57,354 bases of DNA from Bacillus sp. IITD106 (GCF_019459225.1 NZ_JAIAZY010000028.1:1-57354); one strand, 5' to 3'; positions 8,565 through 17,283 are shown, counted from the stretch's first letter. The notes: a model not told the origin generated them from the sequence alone. Numbers and translations are program-made.

Positions 8565-8875
8565 TTACTACCGTTAAAGATGGGGTTACTACCGGTTATA
8601 GTGATATTACTACCCTTATTCCTGATATTACTTCCGATGATGAACATGTTACTACCGAATAACGGTTTTTATTACCGATTAATAAATATCATGACGATCT
8701 CTATCGGCTTATCTGTTTGTCGCTGTGCAAAAATACCAGTTTTTTAGACTTACTACCGATTATTAAGAGTTTACTACCGATTATTATACTAATACTATCG
8801 AATACAGCTATCTTATTACCGATTATTGCTGGTTTATTACCGATTAAGTCTTCGTTATTACCGATTTGGTTTTTC
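8565..8875 (-). repeat. NERD-associated 21-bp repeat array A
   Basis: Degenerate tandem array with a strict 21-bp period. Written on the plus strand, the core is TTAYTACCGATTATT followed by 6 variable bases. Clear units start at 8565, 8586, 8607, 8628, 8649, 8669, 8750, 8771, 8792, 8813, 8834 and 8855; steps are 21 bp with one of 20, and 8690-8750 holds three to four badly decayed units. It fills the space between the stop of the minus-strand NERD gene (8894) and the exporter terminator. Read in the NERD sense, the core is AATAATCGGTARTAA. There is no CRISPR-like long repeat, no obvious hairpin and no plausible gene. Confidence 0.85.
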
Positions 8876-8893
8876 TATCTCAGGATTTTACAT

Positions 8894-9817
8894 TTAAAAT
8901 AAGTGATTGAAATTCATTTTATACGTTCGATTTCTATATGTTCCTTCACTAGTGAGATTCATATTTTGTAAAATGCGAGTTGCGGTTTGCGGCTTTTCAA
9001 GATGTAGAAATTCTCTACAATCCTTGTTTGTCATTTTGTCGCCAAACAAAAGAAACCAATCCCTTATTGCTTTTATGTGAGCGGATCTGTTTGTGATTTT
9101 ACAATAGGGACAAACCCAGCCTTTTTTATACTTGATCATCCCTAAAAATCCACATGAAGGACATGCCACACCCGTTTTAAAGTCATGTTTAGGGATATCG
9201 TATTTCTCACAAATTGGTTTCGGGATATAAGGCTGGTGGCTCTCTAGAAGTTGAGAAGTCAGGAAGTCCAACGTTTTGACATCTATTTTCTGTGGGAGAT
9301 GATAGAGGTTTTTGATGTACTGAGGAACTAAGTTTGGGAATAAAATCTTTGTACGTTTCGGAGCAACTTTTACGATTTGTTTTGGGTATGCTAAGACAAC
9401 GGCACCGATAATTGGAATATCGATTCCGAATTGGCTTAAATACTCTTTAAACAATACAACATTACGTTCCACTTGAGCGGCTGGGCTTTCGAATCCGTCA
9501 ATTTGTCCGTCCAGTTTTGTCCGAATCAGCTGTGGTGGATTCTCTCTGAATTCCAAAATCCCAGAGATGTTTTTCACTTCCAAAATCAAGGCAAATAATC
9601 GGGTTAAAAATAATGTATCCATTTGAAACTGTGTACTGGAGGTGAGTGATAGGTCGTGAAATATGCGGTGGTCGATGGAGAATGTGTTTCGAAGGAGTAC
9701 ATCTGCTACTTTGGTCTCGCCAGCAATTCCTGCCTCTGCGGATGCAATTTTTGAAGAAATAGTCGGAAGCAACACATGGTCATCAGATAATCGGCTTCGG
9801 GCAGAATCTAATCCCAA
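8894..9817 (-). CDS. NERD nuclease-like protein with zinc ribbon and C-terminal winged helix (A)
   Basis: 307 residues from TTG 9817. A NERD (nuclease-related) domain covers about 28-150: GIAGE (Glu34), QMDTL (Asp67) and ILEVKN (Glu80, Lys82) give a PD-(D/E)XK-like set. A zinc ribbon follows with Cys219/222 and Cys236/239, then a C-terminal segment (about 245-305) that looks like a winged helix. No Shine-Dalgarno serves the TTG. The frame stays open upstream for 13 codons to an ATA (9854-9856) placed 8 nt after AAAGGGGG, so the native start may be that ATA, or an ATG that has mutated. Its partner gene is at 18509. Function unknown; DNA binding or cleavage inferred. Confidence 0.8.
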   Translation of the reverse strand: MGLDSARSRLSDDHVLLPTISSKIASAEAGIAGETKVADVLLRNTFSIDHRIFHDLSLTSSTQFQMDTLFLTRLFALILEVKNISGILEFRENPPQLIRTKLDGQIDGFESPAAQVERNVVLFKEYLSQFGIDIPIIGAVVLAYPKQIVKVAPKRTKILFPNLVPQYIKNLYHLPQKIDVKTLDFLTSQLLESHQPYIPKPICEKYDIPKHDFKTGVACPSCGFLGMIKYKKGWVCPYCKITNRSAHIKAIRDWFLLFGDKMTNKDCREFLHLEKPQTATRILQNMNLTSEGTYRNRTYKMNFNHLF

Positions 9818-10003
9818 TAGACCGGGACAATCAAATCTGAATTTTACTGTAGTTATTTTTATTTCCCCCTTTAAATATTGTAGTTAAATCGTAGCATAGA
9901 AGATATATAGGGACAATCCCCTTAATCACGTTCGATTAAATATTAAATGGAACGTTTTCAATCCTTTTCCGTCTAACTTAATAAAGGAACAAGAGGTGAG
10001 AAG

Positions 10004-10555
10004 ATGAGAATTCGACTTTTGATGTTTCCTTTGGCCATTTTTCTCCTTTTTATACAGGCAGGCTGTACATCCAAGGACACGATTGCAAATGCCAGTTCTG
10101 ATGCAAAGACAATAAATAAACCATCCAAAGAGGGTTCGTATGTAGTAAAAATTGAAGGGGAAAGTGTCTTGGTAGTAGACGCGAAACCACAGGATTTTAG
10201 CGCGACAGGTGGAATAAAAGAATTTTATAACGCGATCAGCTTCTCGAACGTAAAGGAAAAATTAGAAATTGGCCAAAGAGTGCGGATTGAAGTTGATGGT
10301 CCAATTATGGAATCATACCCAGCGCAAGCAAAAGCAGGAAAAGTTGAAATACTACCTACGTATAAACCTGATAAAGCTGACTTAACGGAAGCCCAAGTGG
10401 TAAAGGAAGCTGTAAAAATAGCTGACACAAAATCTAAATGGTTTCTAGCGATACGATATGTCGAATATGTAGAATCAGAAGATATTTGGAAAGTTGGTAT
10501 TAAACAAGAAGAAAGTGAGTATGAACTAGTAATTGAAGATAAGGTAGAAAAATAA
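10004..10555 (+). CDS. DUF3221-type lipoprotein
   Basis: A 183-residue lipoprotein with a signal peptide and lipobox IQAGC (Cys21). The body has the DUF3221 pattern (GSYVVKIEGESVLVVDAKPQ, then IGQRVRIEVDG), a small beta-rich extracytoplasmic domain. A basic and acidic C-terminal part (about 125-183) resembles a second small domain. ATG 10004 follows AAGAGGTGAG. It is monocistronic, with a terminator after it. Function unknown. Confidence 0.75.
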   Translation: MRIRLLMFPLAIFLLFIQAGCTSKDTIANASSDAKTINKPSKEGSYVVKIEGESVLVVDAKPQDFSATGGIKEFYNAISFSNVKEKLEIGQRVRIEVDGPIMESYPAQAKAGKVEILPTYKPDKADLTEAQVVKEAVKIADTKSKWFLAIRYVEYVESEDIWKVGIKQEESEYELVIEDKVEK

Positions 10556-10600
10556 AAAAATCCGCTGGAGCAAATCAATATGCTTCAAAGCGGATTTTTT
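10554..10600 (+). terminator. Terminator after the DUF3221 gene
   Basis: AAATCCGCT pairs with AGCGGATTT, with an inner GAGCA/TGCTT stem, and the hairpin is followed by TTTTTT. Confidence 0.85.
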
Positions 10601-10619
10601 GGATCCATTTAATTAACAA

Positions 10620-10693
10620 TCGGGATGACAGGAATTGAACCTGCGACCCCTTGCACCCCATGCAAGTGCTCTACCAAGCTGAGCTACATCCCG
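10620..10693 (-). tRNA. tRNA-Pro (anticodon GGG)
   Basis: The minus strand folds as a cloverleaf: acceptor CGGGATG/CATCCCG, D arm GCTCAGCTTGGTAGAGC, anticodon arm CTTGC-ATGGGGT-GCAAG with anticodon GGG, and T arm with loop TTCAATT. The discriminator base is A (10620) and CCA is not encoded. It stands alone between two protein genes. Confidence 0.93.
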
Positions 10694-10756
10694 TGGATTT
10701 CAATTTTATTATAGAATAATAGAAAAGATTAAACAACAATGCTAGGTGGTAGAATG

Positions 10757-11293
10757 ATGAACGAACTACATTTTAAAAAATTTGAAAATGAACTAGATGA
10801 TTTGATCGCATTTATGACAAGCACTATATGGGAGTATCACGCAAACCCGGAACCTTCACCTGAACAAATCAAACAGGCATTCAATAAAGGTTGGTATCAA
10901 GAGGGCAGGGACACATACTGGATTGAATTCCACCGTGAAAAAATCGGACTGATAATCATTCATGATATAGAAGATACGATTCCCTTGTTTGATATTCGTT
11001 TAGCGAACTCTGTTAGAGAAAAAGGTTTCGGGACAAAGGCTGTTAGGTGGTTGACAGATTATCTTTTTAGTTTACCGGATAAAAAGATAAGGATAGAGGC
11101 ATATACCCGCTGCGATAACTTTGCTATGAGGAAAACACTTACTAACTGCGGTTTTGTAAAAGAAGGTTATTTGCGAAATGCATGGGAGAATAACGATGGA
11201 AGTGTTTCCGATTCCATCTGCTATGCCATTATTCGTAGTGATTGGGAAAACGGTATAGTAACTCCTATAAAGCTAAATGATGTGTCGTTCTAA
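10757..11293 (+). CDS. GNAT-family N-acetyltransferase
   Basis: 178 residues. The acetyl-CoA loop motif is VREKGFGTKAVRWL, followed by a typical GNAT end (AMRKTLTNCGFVKEGYLR), which resembles RimJ/RimL-type enzymes. ATG 10739 is in frame, but AGGTGG at 10744 places the start at ATG 10757 (or 10754). The substrate is unknown. It ends at a bidirectional terminator. Confidence 0.85.
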   Translation: MNELHFKKFENELDDLIAFMTSTIWEYHANPEPSPEQIKQAFNKGWYQEGRDTYWIEFHREKIGLIIIHDIEDTIPLFDIRLANSVREKGFGTKAVRWLTDYLFSLPDKKIRIEAYTRCDNFAMRKTLTNCGFVKEGYLRNAWENNDGSVSDSICYAIIRSDWENGIVTPIKLNDVSF

Positions 11294-11297
11294 AAAC

Positions 11298-11329
11298 AAA
11301 CGCCCAGAGTGCGGTGCTCTAGGCGTTTT
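11298..11329. terminator. Bidirectional terminator between GNAT and ywaC
   Basis: AAACGCCcAGAG pairs with CTCTaGGCGTTT. T-rich sequence follows on both strands, serving the convergent GNAT and alarmone synthetase genes. Confidence 0.8.
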
Positions 11330-11341
11330 AATATGCTAACT

Positions 11342-12085
11342 CTATTCAATCTTTTTTTGATACTCAGACAAGGCTTTCAAGAGAAAAGCCGGAATATCCC
11401 CATTTTCTAGGAAGGCAAGTGACGTATCCTCCCTATTTTCCTCTTTAATCACGGACACCTCTTTGTGAAGCCATTCCATTTTTCGATCAAGTTCTGCTGC
11501 GACGAGAGCAGCATTTCGAAGTTCGTTTGCAAGCCCCACGGGAATTTCTTTATTGTACTTGTAATAAATTTTATGCTCCAAACTTGCCCAAAAATCCATC
11601 GCAATTGTACGGATTTGAATTTCTACATATGTATTTTCTGTACGATCCGACATAAAAATAGGAATTTCTACAATCATATGAAGGCTTTGATATCCATTTG
11701 GCTTTGGGTTTTTTATATAATCCTTTACCTCAACTACCTTGATATCCCCTTGATTTTGCAGCATCTCGCTTAGAACGTAAATATCGGAAATAAACGAGCA
11801 CGTAATCCGAACACCCGCAATATCCCTAATATTTTCACGGATGGAAGCAAGCGAAAAATCATAGCCTTTCCGCTGCACTTTTTTAAAAATGCTTTCGGGT
11901 GATTTTACACGTGATTTCACATGCTCAATTGGGTTGTAGTCGTGAATGTAGTTGAATTCGTCTGATAAAATATTGATTTTTGTATTGATTTCATCGCAAG
12001 CAAATTTATAAGCCATCATGAAACGAGTGAGTTCTACCCGCATTTCTTTAAAATAATTTAAGTCAAAAACATGATTATTTTCCAC
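11342..12085 (-). CDS. ywaC: Small alarmone synthetase, RelP/YwaC type
   Basis: A RelA/SpoT nucleotidyltransferase domain without a hydrolase domain. Key stretches: YNPIEHVKSRVKSPESI, DIAGVRITCSFISDIY, NPKPNGYQSLH and EIQIRTIAMDFWASLEHK. These match the (p)ppGpp synthetase YwaC rather than YjbM. It makes (p)ppGpp from ATP and GDP/GTP; in Bacillus relatives it is induced by cell-envelope stress. An in-frame TTG lies at 12094, but AAAGGA sits only one nt before it; GTG at 12085 has 9-nt spacing and is preferred (247 aa). It is slightly longer at the C-terminus than the usual 210 residues. Confidence 0.88.
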   Translation of the reverse strand: MENNHVFDLNYFKEMRVELTRFMMAYKFACDEINTKINILSDEFNYIHDYNPIEHVKSRVKSPESIFKKVQRKGYDFSLASIRENIRDIAGVRITCSFISDIYVLSEMLQNQGDIKVVEVKDYIKNPKPNGYQSLHMIVEIPIFMSDRTENTYVEIQIRTIAMDFWASLEHKIYYKYNKEIPVGLANELRNAALVAAELDRKMEWLHKEVSVIKEENREDTSLAFLENGDIPAFLLKALSEYQKKIE

Positions 12086-12173
12086 ACAAGACAATCCTTT
12101 CTTGCTGAATTACTTTAAAAATATCGTACCATATTTGGTTTACATCTTGCATATTTTAATAATATATTATATA

Positions 12174-12195
12174 GTACATTACAACAGTAATGCAC
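12174..12195. promoter_or_regulatory. Probable YtrA-type operator
   Basis: The sequence GTACATTAC-AACA-GTAATGCAC is an inverted repeat (8 of 9 positions match) just downstream of a candidate promoter (TTTACA at 12139, TATATT at 12163) and 24 bp before the GntR-family gene. The position suits autorepression of this operon. Confidence 0.6.
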
Positions 12196-12218
12196 TGGAT
12201 TAGAGAGGAGGTAACGGT

Positions 12219-12602
12219 GTGATATTAAACTCGGACAGTTCTAAACCGATTTATGTGCAAATAGCGGAATGGTTGGAAAACGAAATTATTAGCGGAAATT
12301 TTAATAACGATGACAAAGTGTACTCACAATATCAGCTTGCCGAGTTGTTCAATATTAATCCAGCTACGGCAGCAAAGGGGTTGAATATATTGGTGGATGA
12401 ACAAATTCTTTATAAAAAGCGTGGACTCGGAATGTTTGTTGCAGAAGGGGCACTGGAAAGAATTTTAGATAAACGGAAAAATGAGACGTTAAAAGAATTG
12501 GTTAATTCACTCGTTATAGAAGCAAAACGGTTGAACGTTTCTGAAGAAGAGTTGATCAAATTGATTCAAGAAGCAAGCAGAAGAAGGAGTGAAGAAGAGT
12601 GA
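12219..12602 (+). CDS. GntR-family regulator, YtrA subfamily
   Basis: 127 residues: a GntR winged helix (PIYVQIAEWLENEIISGNF through QLAELFNINPATAAKGLNIL) and a short C-terminal helical tail without a ligand-binding domain, as in the YtrA subfamily that governs ABC-transporter operons. The GTG start follows AGAGAGGAGGT. The stop overlaps the ABC ATPase start by 4 bp (GTGA). It probably represses its own operon through the repeat at 12174-12195. Confidence 0.88.
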   Translation: MILNSDSSKPIYVQIAEWLENEIISGNFNNDDKVYSQYQLAELFNINPATAAKGLNILVDEQILYKKRGLGMFVAEGALERILDKRKNETLKELVNSLVIEAKRLNVSEEELIKLIQEASRRRSEEE

Positions 12603-13507
12603 ATGTCATTAACTGCATGAATTTAACGAAAAAGTACGGACGGCATACTGTACTTGATCATATGTCCTTTACGATTCAAGAAAATAAAATTACAGGGCTC
12701 ATTGGGCGAAACGGAGCGGGCAAAACAACTTTATTAAATATCATTTCTGGATTTATTCACGAAACTTCTGGTCAAATTGAAGTTTTTTCGGAAGTGCCGT
12801 TCAATAATTTGTTCGTGTCGGCAAATAGCATCCATATCGATGATCAAATGACGTTTCCTCCTTCTATGAATCTAGCAGAAATATTAAATGAGGCCGGGCG
12901 CTTTTACGGAAACTTTAATTCGGAACTTGCGGATGGGCTTTTTAACTACTTTTCTCTTAATCCAAAACAGTCTCATAATAATCTATCAAAAGGAATGAAA
13001 AGTACATTTAATATGATTTTCGGTTTGGCATCAAGGTGCGCGCTTACGATATTTGATGAACCGACTACTGGAATGGACGCAGCGGTTCGCAAAGATTTTT
13101 ACAGGGCGTTGCTAAAAGATTACATCGCCTTTCCACGTACGATTATCATTTCCAGCCACCATTTGAATGAAATTGAGGATCTTTTGGAAGATGTGCTTTT
13201 AATCAAAGACGGAAAAGCTCATCTTCATCTCCCAATTTCCGAGTTAAAAGAGTGGGCGGTTGGTCTTCAAGGAAAAAAATCGACAGTCACCGGTTGGACA
13301 CATGGCAGGGAAATCATATACAAGCAAGAAAGTGAAAATCGGACATTTACAGTTGTCCGTAATGACTTTACAGAAAGTGATAAGGAAAGTCTAAAACTCG
13401 ATGGAATACAAGTTAAACCAGTATCTTCGAGTGATGTATGTGTATATTTGACAGGCTCAGATAAAGGGGGAATAGATGATGTCTTTAATCGAATTGAGTC
13501 TATCTGA
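12599..13507 (+). CDS. ABC transporter ATP-binding protein, YtrB-like
   Basis: 302 residues with Walker A GLIGRNGAGKTT near 34-45, signature NLSKGMKS and Walker B LTIFDEPTTGMD, plus an H loop in ISSHHLNE. It is second in the YtrA-type operon and overlaps the next gene by 32 bp. With the following membrane proteins it should form an exporter. B. subtilis ytr operons respond to cell-wall antibiotics; the same role here is inference. Confidence 0.85.
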   Translation: MNVINCMNLTKKYGRHTVLDHMSFTIQENKITGLIGRNGAGKTTLLNIISGFIHETSGQIEVFSEVPFNNLFVSANSIHIDDQMTFPPSMNLAEILNEAGRFYGNFNSELADGLFNYFSLNPKQSHNNLSKGMKSTFNMIFGLASRCALTIFDEPTTGMDAAVRKDFYRALLKDYIAFPRTIIISSHHLNEIEDLLEDVLLIKDGKAHLHLPISELKEWAVGLQGKKSTVTGWTHGREIIYKQESENRTFTVVRNDFTESDKESLKLDGIQVKPVSSSDVCVYLTGSDKGGIDDVFNRIESI

Positions 13508-14228
13508 TGTGGTAAAAAAACAATATAAATTTAAATTAAGAGCCTTTTTTGGCAGTTTTAGTTCCCTTGCCCTGATGCAACTGATGGGACTGATATTTTC
13601 ACTCGGCGGATCGGGAGGAATGGGTTATTCAGGTAGCGATGGAATATCAGTAAGTGTCACGTATTATTCGGCTGAAACCATTATTATATTTACATTTCTC
13701 TGGGCATTCATTACATCCATTTTGATTACGACGCGAGCGTCCAGATATGATGACTTTTCATTTGTATCGAATCGCTTGAGCAGCAATCTTGCAAATATGT
13801 TATTTCTCGTTTCAGTGAGTATCATTGGTGGAGTTTCTGCGATTTTTTCAGGATATTTATTAAAAGTGATCACCTATTTTACATCGGATGTACAGTACGG
13901 AATCAATAGCGGGTTATTTGGCGCTCCAAAGGAATTTTTTCTAAGTATTTCTGCCACCATTTTATATATTCTTTTATTTAGCGCATTTGGATATTTGGTC
14001 GGCATGATTGTTCAAGTAAACAAAATTTTCATTGTGTTGCTCCCGTGTCTTATCGTTGGAGCCATCATTGTAGGCGGTATCACCAACGAGGAAATGGTGA
14101 AAGCAGTTTTCAATTTTATTTTTAAAGAGAAGATGTTTTCATTGTTCTTTATTAAAATAATCGGGATTTCTTGTTTGCTGTTTGCGGGTGCAGCGGCGCT
14201 ATCCAATCGAATGGAGGTTAGGAGGTAA
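13476..14228 (+). CDS. ABC exporter membrane subunit
   Basis: 250 residues with about six hydrophobic segments (near 28-48, 62-85, 104-127, 145-170, 177-198, 218-240). It has no motif I recognise beyond its membrane character. Position between the ATPase and the next gene makes it the permease. The start is ATG 13476 or 13479, after AAAGGGGG. The stop TAA overlaps the next ATG by one base. Confidence 0.7.
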   Translation: MMSLIELSLSDVVKKQYKFKLRAFFGSFSSLALMQLMGLIFSLGGSGGMGYSGSDGISVSVTYYSAETIIIFTFLWAFITSILITTRASRYDDFSFVSNRLSSNLANMLFLVSVSIIGGVSAIFSGYLLKVITYFTSDVQYGINSGLFGAPKEFFLSISATILYILLFSAFGYLVGMIVQVNKIFIVLLPCLIVGAIIVGGITNEEMVKAVFNFIFKEKMFSLFFIKIIGISCLLFAGAAALSNRMEVRR

Positions 14229-14902
14229 TGATTGTTTTCGGACCTTTACTAATTTTACTATTGATTCTTGCTCTCCTTATTTGGATTGTGTTTAGCAGCC
14301 GTTTAAGAAATAAGTTTAAGAATAAACTGATTACAAAAATCTTTTTATTCACATATGCCATTCTTTTAGTACTATCTGTTTTCGTTTACGAAGTCTTTCC
14401 CCATGATGTGAAAGAACTACCGATTGCAAATGTCGGTAAATTAGATAGGTTGGATGCAGATATTTATGATGGGAAAATTGAAGATATTGACCCTGCATTT
14501 ATTCGTGAAAATATGAAGTTTGACTATAGCGGAAAGGAACTGCGGATTCACCAAGTAGATGGTTATTCCGAGGTGGTCGCCGAAAGAAAATCTGTAAATG
14601 ATGGAGTGGTTGAAATAAAATATATTGCTGGTACCGTAGTAGATGGTCTGGATTTAACAGATGAAGTGACACCAGTGAAAATGACATTGGATCATAACAC
14701 ATTAAATCTCGTTTTTCTGCCTGGTCAAAAAGATATTAATTTTACGATGTATAAAAAGGAATTCGTTATTAACCAGTTTACTGGAAAAAAAGCCTTCGAC
14801 ATGGGTTCGATAAGTGATTCAAGGTATTTATATTTAAAAATACCAAAGGATCTTAAACTTGTAAATACGGACGATACTTATATCAATTACGTTGGAAAAT
14901 AA
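14228..14902 (+). CDS. Membrane-anchored protein of the YtrA-type operon
   Basis: 224 residues: two N-terminal transmembrane helices (about 4-22 and 38-57), then an extracytoplasmic domain of about 165 residues rich in beta-strand patterns. I do not recognise the family. It is translationally coupled to the permease (TAATG) with GGAGG directly upstream, so it is probably an accessory or sensing subunit of the transporter. Confidence 0.65.
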   Translation: MIVFGPLLILLLILALLIWIVFSSRLRNKFKNKLITKIFLFTYAILLVLSVFVYEVFPHDVKELPIANVGKLDRLDADIYDGKIEDIDPAFIRENMKFDYSGKELRIHQVDGYSEVVAERKSVNDGVVEIKYIAGTVVDGLDLTDEVTPVKMTLDHNTLNLVFLPGQKDINFTMYKKEFVINQFTGKKAFDMGSISDSRYLYLKIPKDLKLVNTDDTYINYVGK

Positions 14903-14957
14903 AAAGGTGAGGGCATTCATTATGTGAAGCTAAAATAATGATTAGGATGTGGATGTA

Positions 14958-15686
14958 ATGGAAAATCAAGTCGTCATCATTACTGGTGCTGCGAATGGAA
15001 TCGGTAAAGGCGTTGCGAAAATGTACGCTGAGCAAGGTGCGAAAGTTGTTTTGGCAGATATTGATGTGAAGAGTGGGGAGGCTATCGCTGAAAAGTTAGG
15101 TCCAAGTGCCCTGTTTCAACAAACCGATGTCCGAAAAGCGGAAGATATCATTCAATTAATGAAAAAAGCAGCGGAACACTTCGGAAAAATCGATGTTTTA
15201 ATCAATAATACGGGAAAAGGGATAAACCGTTCTCCATATGATTTATCGATCGAAGAGTGGGATGACGTGGTCCATACAAATTTACGAAGCACATTTCTTT
15301 GTTCCCGTGAAGCAGCAAAATATATGAGGGAAGCTGGAGGGGCGATTGTCAATATCGCCTCCACCAGAGCGTTAATGTCAGAGCCGAATTCGGAGGCTTA
15401 TGCAGCTTCAAAAGGTGGAATTCTTGCCTTAACCCATGCACTTGCCGCGTCATTCTCCGATGATCGCATTACGGTAAACGCCATTTCCCCAGGCTGGATT
15501 GAAACGGGAGATTATTCGGTATTACGAGAAATCGATCATACGCAACATTTTTCAGGTCGTGTCGGGAAACCAGATGATATTGCTAGAGCGTGCCTCTATT
15601 TAACGAATCCTGAGAATGATTTTGTAACAGGAATCAACTTAGTTGTGGATGGCGGAATGACGAGAAAAATGATGTATGTAGAATAA
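14958..15686 (+). CDS. SDR-family oxidoreductase
   Basis: A classical short-chain dehydrogenase of about 242 residues. The NAD(P)-binding motif is TGAANGIG near 9-16, Asp in VLADID favours NAD(H), the catalytic Ser is in NIAST and the Tyr-Lys pair in YAASKGG; the C-terminus has FVTGINLVVDGG. An in-frame GTG lies at 14949; ATG 14958 gives the usual N-terminus and has AGGATGTGG upstream. The substrate is unknown. Confidence 0.88.
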   Translation: MENQVVIITGAANGIGKGVAKMYAEQGAKVVLADIDVKSGEAIAEKLGPSALFQQTDVRKAEDIIQLMKKAAEHFGKIDVLINNTGKGINRSPYDLSIEEWDDVVHTNLRSTFLCSREAAKYMREAGGAIVNIASTRALMSEPNSEAYAASKGGILALTHALAASFSDDRITVNAISPGWIETGDYSVLREIDHTQHFSGRVGKPDDIARACLYLTNPENDFVTGINLVVDGGMTRKMMYVE

Positions 15687-15690
15687 AAAG

Positions 15691-15747
15691 CCTGTGTTTA
15701 AAATTTAATTTCTTGGCAATCATGCTAAGGATTTAAAACACAGGAGG
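15691..15747 (+). promoter_or_regulatory. Stem-loop covering the sodC ribosome binding site
   Basis: CCTGTGTTTAAA (15691-15702) pairs with TTTAAAACACAGG (15732-15744). The right arm contains the first half of the AGGAGG Shine-Dalgarno (15742-15747) of the superoxide dismutase gene. No T tract follows, so it is better explained as a translational control element than as a terminator for the upstream gene. Confidence 0.45.
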
Positions 15748-15755
15748 TTTTTACT

Positions 15756-16328
15756 TTGAAAAAAGCAATCATGCTCATCACAACCCTAGTTTGTACTATT
15801 GCTTTAACGGCCTGTGCTTCTGATAAGGAAGTAAATCCGCAACACCTTGAGGAGGCCATTCCGGTTACGAGCCATACTCCTATTTACGTAAACATGCTTA
15901 ACGCGGAAGGGGTAAAAGTCGGAAACGCTACACTTACCGAGACGGCAAAAGGGGTTAAAATTCTTCTTGAAGCAGAAGGACTAGAACCCGGAACAAAGGC
16001 GATCCATATTCATGAAACTGGTAAATGTGAAGCTCCGGATTTTAAATCTGCAGGTGCCCATTACAATCCAGGACATCGGCAACACGGGTTTAATAATCCA
16101 AAGGGATTCCATTCAGGTGACTTGCCAAACATCAAGGTAACGGATAAAGGCAAGGTAAACGTGGAAATAACAGCTCCAAATGTTACTTTGAAACAAGGCG
16201 AAAAAAATACGCTGCTCGATGAAGATGGAAGTGCAATTGTCATTCACGCTCAGGCGGATGATTATAAAACAGATCCTGCTGGAAATGCTGGGGATCGAAT
16301 TGTATGCGGAGTTATTAGTGAAAAATAA
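15756..16328 (+). CDS. sodC: Cu/Zn superoxide dismutase-like lipoprotein
   Basis: 190 residues. Signal peptide with lipobox LTAC (Cys20). The SodC fold carries the full metal set: His84 and His86 (IHIHE), bridging His102, His110, His119, Asp122 (HSGDLPN) and His164 (VIHAQADDY); Cys91 and Cys184 can form the conserved disulfide. It should dismutate superoxide at the outer face of the membrane. Some Bacillus homologues (YojM) are reported to lack copper ligands; this copy appears complete. TTG start after AGGAGG. Confidence 0.88.
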   Translation: MKKAIMLITTLVCTIALTACASDKEVNPQHLEEAIPVTSHTPIYVNMLNAEGVKVGNATLTETAKGVKILLEAEGLEPGTKAIHIHETGKCEAPDFKSAGAHYNPGHRQHGFNNPKGFHSGDLPNIKVTDKGKVNVEITAPNVTLKQGEKNTLLDEDGSAIVIHAQADDYKTDPAGNAGDRIVCGVISEK

Positions 16329-16334
16329 TAAAAA

Positions 16335-16369
16335 AAAGGGGCTTGTCCATTTGATTGGAAGCCCCTTTT
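16335..16369. terminator. Bidirectional terminator between sodC and the AIM24 gene
   Basis: AAGGGGCTT pairs with AAGCCCCTT, with an A-run on one side and TTTT on the other, serving the two convergent genes. Confidence 0.85.
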
Positions 16370-16373
16370 CATA

Positions 16374-17162
16374 TTAACGATCTCCACCAAGAATATTAAA
16401 TAATCCTCCGATTCCACCTTCATCCTTCGACCCACCGCCAGCCGGCATTGCTGCAAATACGCGACTTGCAAGCCTTGAGAACGGAAGGGATTGGATCCAA
16501 ACGGTTCCAGGACCGCGAAGTGTGGCAAAAAATAACCCTTCGCCGCCAAAGAGAGCTGTTTTTACTCCGCGAACCATTTCAATATCGTAATCAACGTCCC
16601 CGGTCATCGCAACGAGGCAGCCTGTATCCACTCTTATAGTTTCACCAGGTCCTAACACTTTTTTGTGAATGGTTCCACCTGCATGAACGAACGTCATGCC
16701 ATCACCTTCAAGCTTTTGCATGATAAAACCTTCTCCGCCAAAAAAGCCCGCCCCTAGTTTTCGTTGGAAGGCTATACCGACAGAAACTCCTTTAGCCGCA
16801 GCGAGAAAGGAATCCTTTTGACATATGATTTTTCCGTTTAATTCACTTAAATCCATTGGAATAATTTTTCCGGGATAAGGTGAAGCAAACGATACATGCT
16901 TTTTACCGATACTGTCGTTTGTAAACATCGTCATAAATAGACTTTCACCTGTTAGAAGTCTTTTTCCGGCACCCATCAATTTTCCCATGAGCCCATTTCC
17001 TTCATGGGATCCGTCTCCGAAAACCGTCTCCATTCTTATGCCGTCATCCATCATCATTAGACTGCCTGCTTCGGCCACGACTGTTTCGCCGGGATCGAGT
17101 TCGACCTCGACAAATTGCATATCATCACCAATGATTTCGTAATCAATCTCATGATTATTCAT
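16374..17162 (-). CDS. AIM24/TIGR00266-family protein
   Basis: 262 residues from ATG 17162 (GGTGGA upstream; an in-frame upstream extension to 17216 has no ribosome site). Double-stranded beta-helix repeats with many GG turns ([36 protein letters not shown]) and a glycine-rich tail are typical of the TIGR00266/AIM24 family. Its molecular function is not established. It is divergent from the DUF2089 operon. Confidence 0.85.
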   Translation of the reverse strand: MNNHEIDYEIIGDDMQFVEVELDPGETVVAEAGSLMMMDDGIRMETVFGDGSHEGNGLMGKLMGAGKRLLTGESLFMTMFTNDSIGKKHVSFASPYPGKIIPMDLSELNGKIICQKDSFLAAAKGVSVGIAFQRKLGAGFFGGEGFIMQKLEGDGMTFVHAGGTIHKKVLGPGETIRVDTGCLVAMTGDVDYDIEMVRGVKTALFGGEGLFFATLRGPGTVWIQSLPFSRLASRVFAAMPAGGGSKDEGGIGGLFNILGGDR

Positions 17163-17283
17163 TTTGTCCACCATCCTTTTGTAAAGAATACGGTTTGTTG
17201 GATAAAAAAGATTCAAAAATAAATAATGTTTAGTTAGGTATTAATTATTTTAATTAAATTATTAATATTTTTAATTAAACGGC

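Noticed and set aside
8717-8902. Open frame of 61 codons (LLPII repeats) through array A
   Set aside because: The 21-bp period is a multiple of three, so frames stay open by construction; no ribosome site, and the units are degenerate at the protein level.
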